This document shows positions 4,090-6,686 of a stretch of DNA of 6,686 nt, piece by piece (within the stretch, counting starts at the first letter, position 1; the number at the start of each line of letters is the position of its first letter). Where the stretch lies: positions 1-6,686 of the forward strand of contig JAIOTT010000437.1 of assembly GCA_021106655.1 (NCBI GenBank), read 5' to 3'. The DNA comes from Bacteroidales bacterium. GTDB taxonomy: Bacteria; Bacteroidota; Bacteroidia; Bacteroidales; SMBSF77. The notes below the pieces were generated by a model. The model was not told the origin of the DNA, did not search any database, and saw only the letters and a list, made by a program, of their open reading frames with translations. The position numbers were made by a program, and so were the translations under genes.

Positions 4090-6270
4090 ATGAAAAAACT
4101 AACTATCGTTTTCGGAATTATTCTACTAGCAGGTTCTCTCCTTGCTCAAACCCCACAATCCTTCAAATACCAGGCAATAGCACGTGATAACCTGGGAAAC
4201 ATTATTGCAGATCAGGATGTGAGTATGCGTATCAGCATTCTTGAAGGTAGTGCCAGTGGTACAGCCGTCTATACAGAAATACACGTTCCGCACACTAACC
4301 AGTTTGGACTTTTCAACTTGTCGATTGGGCAAGGAACAGTAATTGCCGGCAATCTTGGCAATATTAGCTGGGGTACAAACACATTTTTTATTAAAACCGA
4401 AATGGATCCGGCAGGAGGTACAACATATGCTTTAATGGGAACATCACAATTGCTTTCCGTTCCATATGCATTGTATTCAGAAAATGCTGCGAATGTAAAC
4501 GATGCTGATGCTGATCCCAGCAATGAGTTACAAACCCTATCAAAGGTCGGCAAATATATCGAATTATCCGATGGAGGTTTGTCAGTAATAGATGAGGTTG
4601 ATGATGCAGACAATGATCCTGCAAATGAGTTGCAAATACTATCTAAAGTCGGGAAATATATAGAACTATCGAATGGAGGTGGGTCAGTAATTGATGAAGT
4701 TGATGATGCTGATAATAGTCAGGATAACGAGCTTCAGACTCTATCAGTGAATGGTTCCAATCTTAGTATTTCTAATGGTAATACTGTTAGTCTCCCAACA
4801 TCGCTCCCAACAGGGGTCCTTGGAAACACCTTATACCACAATAATAGCACGTGGAAAGCAACTAACAATTTATACAATGATGGAACTTATATAGGAATTG
4901 GAACATCATCACCTGCAGGACCTTTACATGTGAATGCACACTATACTGGAAATCCAGCTTCGCTTTTAAATAACTCATCAAATGTTGCTGGAAGTGTTGC
5001 TGTTAAAAGCACAGCATATTATGATACTAGAGCCTACCTGGGTGTGATGGGAAAAGACACATATGATGGATACACGGGTTTAGATTTATACGGGGATGAA
5101 ATTGGAGCCCTTGGATTATCGCTGGGAGTATCTGCCACTGATAATTATGGGTTATATGGTTATTCAAATGGAAAAGCAGTTTATGGGTTACATTCTACAA
5201 GTGGTCGGATTGGTCATCTTGGAGGACCTGATTATGGAGCTTACGGTGAATATTCATCGGATCGTTATGGTTACCTGGGTGGCATTCGAGGTGCCTATGG
5301 ACAATACTCAAATAACCTATTTGGTTATCTGGGTGGTATCAATGGTGCTTATGGACAATATAACTCAACCATTTATGGGAGTCTTGGAAACATCAATGCC
5401 GGAGTATTTGGACACGCAACTTCAAGTACTTATTCTCCAAAAGCGGCGATCTTTGAATGTTATTCCAGTGGTGGAAATAGTTGTGTTGGAATCGAATCGA
5501 CTGCAGAATATTCAGGAACTCAAAACAATTACTATGTATGGGGAATACATAACACTTGCACTTCAGCTGCACAAAAAATATCAGGAATACATAATGTGGT
5601 ATTAAATAATGGGACCATTGGACACACGTATGGAATAAGTAATGTTGTACATATTGCAAATAACAATAATCAAAATGGTAGGGGTATAAATGTAATTATC
5701 GAAAGAGAAAATGACAGCTACTCAACATATGGTTTGCGTTCATTGGTAACTAACGGTACAACGACATATGGAATTTATTGTTATGCAACTGGTGGAAATA
5801 CTAACTACGCAGGATATTTCTCAGGAAATGTAACGGTATCCGGTACATTTAATAATCCATCCGACAGAAAATTCAAAGAAAACTTATCACTCATAAATAG
5901 TCCGTTAGACAAGATTCAAAACCTTAATTCATACAGTTATACATATAAAACTACTGGTGAAGCATCAAAGATGAACTTCAACGAAGGCCGCCAGTTTGGC
6001 TTTGTTGCCCAGGAACTTGAAAATATTTTCCCTGAATTGGTAAGTGATGAAATACATTCATATGATGAAATCGTAATGAAAAACGGAAAGGAAACTGAGG
6101 AAGAACATTCTTTCAAATACAAGGGAATAAATTATATCGGAATGATCCCAGTATTAACAGAGGCAATCAAGGAACAACAGGATATCATTGAAAAGCAACA
6201 ATCAGCTATTGAAAAGCAGCAGAAAGAAATTGATGAGCTGAAAGTGCTGGTTGGACAGTTAATGGAATAG
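4090..6270 (+). CDS. Secreted repeat protein with C-terminal intramolecular chaperone domain (peptidase S74)
   Basis: 726-residue exported protein, probably a trimeric surface fibre or adhesin. Residues 1-19 are a signal peptide (MKKL, hydrophobic core, cut near SLLA|Q); no lipobox Cys. Residues about 24-134 are the Bacteroidota domain starting FKYQAIARDNLGN and ending GTSQLLSVPYALYSENA. Three 34-residue repeats (138-239) follow, then a glycine/tyrosine-rich middle with 18-19-residue repeats (375-447), probably beta-structured. The C-terminus is an S74 chaperone: SDRKFKENL at Ser591, with Lys596 five residues on as in the Ser-Lys self-cleavage dyad of MYRF and phage endosialidases, then GFVAQELENIFPELV, YIGMIPVLTEAI and a heptad coiled coil (693-726). 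By family analogy this part trimerises, folds the stalk and cuts itself off. No type IX secretion tail is seen; self-cleavage would remove one at the end. No phage genes adjoin. The ligand is unknown. Confidence 0.9.
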   Translation: MKKLTIVFGIILLAGSLLAQTPQSFKYQAIARDNLGNIIADQDVSMRISILEGSASGTAVYTEIHVPHTNQFGLFNLSIGQGTVIAGNLGNISWGTNTFFIKTEMDPAGGTTYALMGTSQLLSVPYALYSENAANVNDADADPSNELQTLSKVGKYIELSDGGLSVIDEVDDADNDPANELQILSKVGKYIELSNGGGSVIDEVDDADNSQDNELQTLSVNGSNLSISNGNTVSLPTSLPTGVLGNTLYHNNSTWKATNNLYNDGTYIGIGTSSPAGPLHVNAHYTGNPASLLNNSSNVAGSVAVKSTAYYDTRAYLGVMGKDTYDGYTGLDLYGDEIGALGLSLGVSATDNYGLYGYSNGKAVYGLHSTSGRIGHLGGPDYGAYGEYSSDRYGYLGGIRGAYGQYSNNLFGYLGGINGAYGQYNSTIYGSLGNINAGVFGHATSSTYSPKAAIFECYSSGGNSCVGIESTAEYSGTQNNYYVWGIHNTCTSAAQKISGIHNVVLNNGTIGHTYGISNVVHIANNNNQNGRGINVIIERENDSYSTYGLRSLVTNGTTTYGIYCYATGGNTNYAGYFSGNVTVSGTFNNPSDRKFKENLSLINSPLDKIQNLNSYSYTYKTTGEASKMNFNEGRQFGFVAQELENIFPELVSDEIHSYDEIVMKNGKETEEEHSFKYKGINYIGMIPVLTEAIKEQQDIIEKQQSAIEKQQKEIDELKVLVGQLME
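4501..4802 (+). repeat. Three in-frame 102-bp (34-residue) repeats within the S74-domain gene
   Basis: Units start at 4501, 4603 and 4705, exactly 102 bp apart. Each begins DAD.., includes NELQ(T/I)LS, and has an (L)S(D/N)G region. Units 1 and 2 are near-identical in protein (SKVGKYIELS, SVIDEVD) but differ at many third codon positions; unit 3 has diverged and ends NGNTVSLP. The acidic DADxDPxNE segment looks like a possible calcium-binding or linker motif, which is inference. Confidence 0.88.
5212..5430 (+). repeat. In-frame 54-57-bp repeats (G-x-LGG...GAYGQY) within the S74-domain gene
   Basis: Units begin at 5212, 5269, 5323 and 5377, with spacings of 57, 54 and 54 bp. The consensus is GYLGGI-GAYGQYSN-, 18 residues; the first unit has one extra residue and the last is degenerate (GSLGNINAGVFG). 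Regular Gly/Tyr placement suggests one beta-strand coil per unit. Confidence 0.85.
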
Positions 6271-6281
6271 TTTTATTGCAA

Positions 6282-6305
6282 GGTCGTAGGCAGGAGCCTA
6301 CGACC
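6282..6305. terminator. Perfect 10-bp-stem hairpin between convergent genes
   Basis: GGTCGTAGGC, loop AGGA, GCCTACGACC: a perfect stem of 10 bp lying 12 bp after the S74-gene stop and 21 bp beyond the stop of the opposing SPOR gene. An outer 5-bp pair (TGCAA 6277-6281 with TTGCA 6316-6320) surrounds it. There is no T-run on either side, so it is not a classic intrinsic terminator; its position suggests a shared transcription end or mRNA 3'-end protection. It is more GC-rich than the surroundings and could be a mobile palindromic unit. Confidence 0.55.
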
Positions 6306-6326
6306 AACGAAGGAGTTGCACGGAGG

Positions 6327-6686
6327 TTAATTATCAGATTTATTTAAAAGTTGTAAAGCCTGTTGTATTGGTATACGTCTTTGATTGGCATATGCAACTA
6401 CAAAAGCATCCTTTATCCCTCGTTCAATTATGACATTCCTGTATTCTTCGGCAGATGCATAATCAGGAAATGAACCAGCAGTATAAACAGTCATGCCTTC
6501 ATTATTACTATGTTTACTGATAATGATATTCAGGCTCTTAAAATACATATCAATCATCCCTAAAGGCATATCCTCACGAAAAGCAGCTATCTGCACCATA
6601 AATCGAACATCGTCAGCTTGAATCCCATCATAATTATTATTCAGATCCGGTTGTTCTTCCAGTGTTCCTGCTGCCGCTGCTACTGC
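6327..6686 (-). CDS. SPOR-domain protein (C-terminal part, 5' end outside window)
   Basis: 119 codons are visible, and the frame is open to the right edge; the first visible ATG (6599) lies inside the SPOR domain and is not the true start. The edge encodes an Ala-rich linker (AVAAAAGTLEEQ), then an Asp/Asn-rich segment, then a SPOR domain: RFMVQIAAFREDMPL, a helix with SLNIIISKH, TVYTAGSFPDYASAEEYRN, GIKDAFVVAYANQRRIPIQQALQLL. SPOR domains bind denuded septal peptidoglycan and occur in envelope proteins; in Bacteroidota this version often ends larger periplasmic or outer-membrane-associated proteins. Which larger protein this belongs to cannot be told here. It is convergent with the S74-domain gene, with a hairpin between them. 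Confidence 0.83.
   Translation of the reverse strand, partial: AVAAAAGTLEEQPDLNNNYDGIQADDVRFMVQIAAFREDMPLGMIDMYFKSLNIIISKHSNNEGMTVYTAGSFPDYASAEEYRNVIIERGIKDAFVVAYANQRRIPIQQALQLLNKSDN

Noticed and set aside
4126..4624. Minus-strand ORFs opposite the S74-domain gene
   Set aside because: They are shadows of a strongly supported plus-strand gene and show no family motifs or independent signals.
5096..5605. Plus-strand 169-codon ORF in another frame of the S74-domain gene
   Set aside because: It arises from the repeated Gly/Tyr coding region read out of frame and is rich in Met/Val/Ile without domain features.
4090..6270. Prophage tail fibre
   Set aside because: The S74 domain is shared with phage fibres, but this protein has a signal peptide and a Bacteroidota N-terminal domain, and no phage genes are nearby.
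6597..6599. ATG at 6599 as the start of the SPOR-domain gene
   Set aside because: It lies inside the conserved VRFMVQIAAF strand and the frame continues open to the window edge.

Overview
The window is AT-rich DNA that looks like a chromosome of the Bacteroidota, probably from the Bacteroidales/Marinilabiliales side. Four things point there: gene starts lack Shine-Dalgarno sequences; TAnnTTTG-type -7 promoter elements occur; a secreted S74-chaperone protein has the typical Bacteroidota 'FKYQAIARD' N-terminal domain; and a SPOR-domain protein has the characteristic 'VQIAAF...GSFPDY' layout. The assignment is inference from gene content and style, not from a marker gene.

Layout, left to right. 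(1) 1-1424, +: the 3' two-thirds or so of a xanthine dehydrogenase molybdopterin subunit, cut by the window edge. (2) 1425-1683: intergenic DNA made of short-period repeats around a 141-bp imperfect inverted-repeat element. (3) 1684-2538, +: a ten-helix EamA/DMT-family transporter. (4) 2539-2718: intergenic 8-bp and 7-bp repeat arrays. (5) 3143-2719, -: a two-gene unit, a minimal nucleotidyltransferase (MNT) followed with an ATGA overlap by a 36-codon ORF, in the position where a HEPN partner would be expected. (6) 3144-3336: 7-bp then 8-bp arrays, the latter running into the next start codon. (7) 3337-3948, +: a YigZ/IMPACT-family protein. (8) 3949-4089: short intergenic region ending in another 8-bp array. 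(9) 4090-6270, +: a 726-residue secreted protein with internal repeats and a C-terminal intramolecular chaperone (peptidase S74) domain. (10) 6282-6305: a perfect 10-bp-stem hairpin between convergent genes. (11) 6686-6327, -: the C-terminal part of a SPOR-domain protein, cut by the right edge.

The genes do not form one pathway; this looks like an ordinary mixed chromosomal segment. The most unusual signal is between the genes. Most intergenic sequence consists of degenerate tandem arrays whose unit sequences differ from place to place but whose spacing is either 8 bp or 7 bp. They reach into the stop codon of the xanthine dehydrogenase gene and the start codons of the YigZ and S74 genes, and they form the arms of the inverted-repeat element. 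A 14-mer of the 7-bp class recurs in three separate gaps, and a 14-mer of the 8-bp class in two. The second point of interest is the MNT gene with an apparently gutted partner. No CRISPR array, rRNA, tRNA or transposase was seen.
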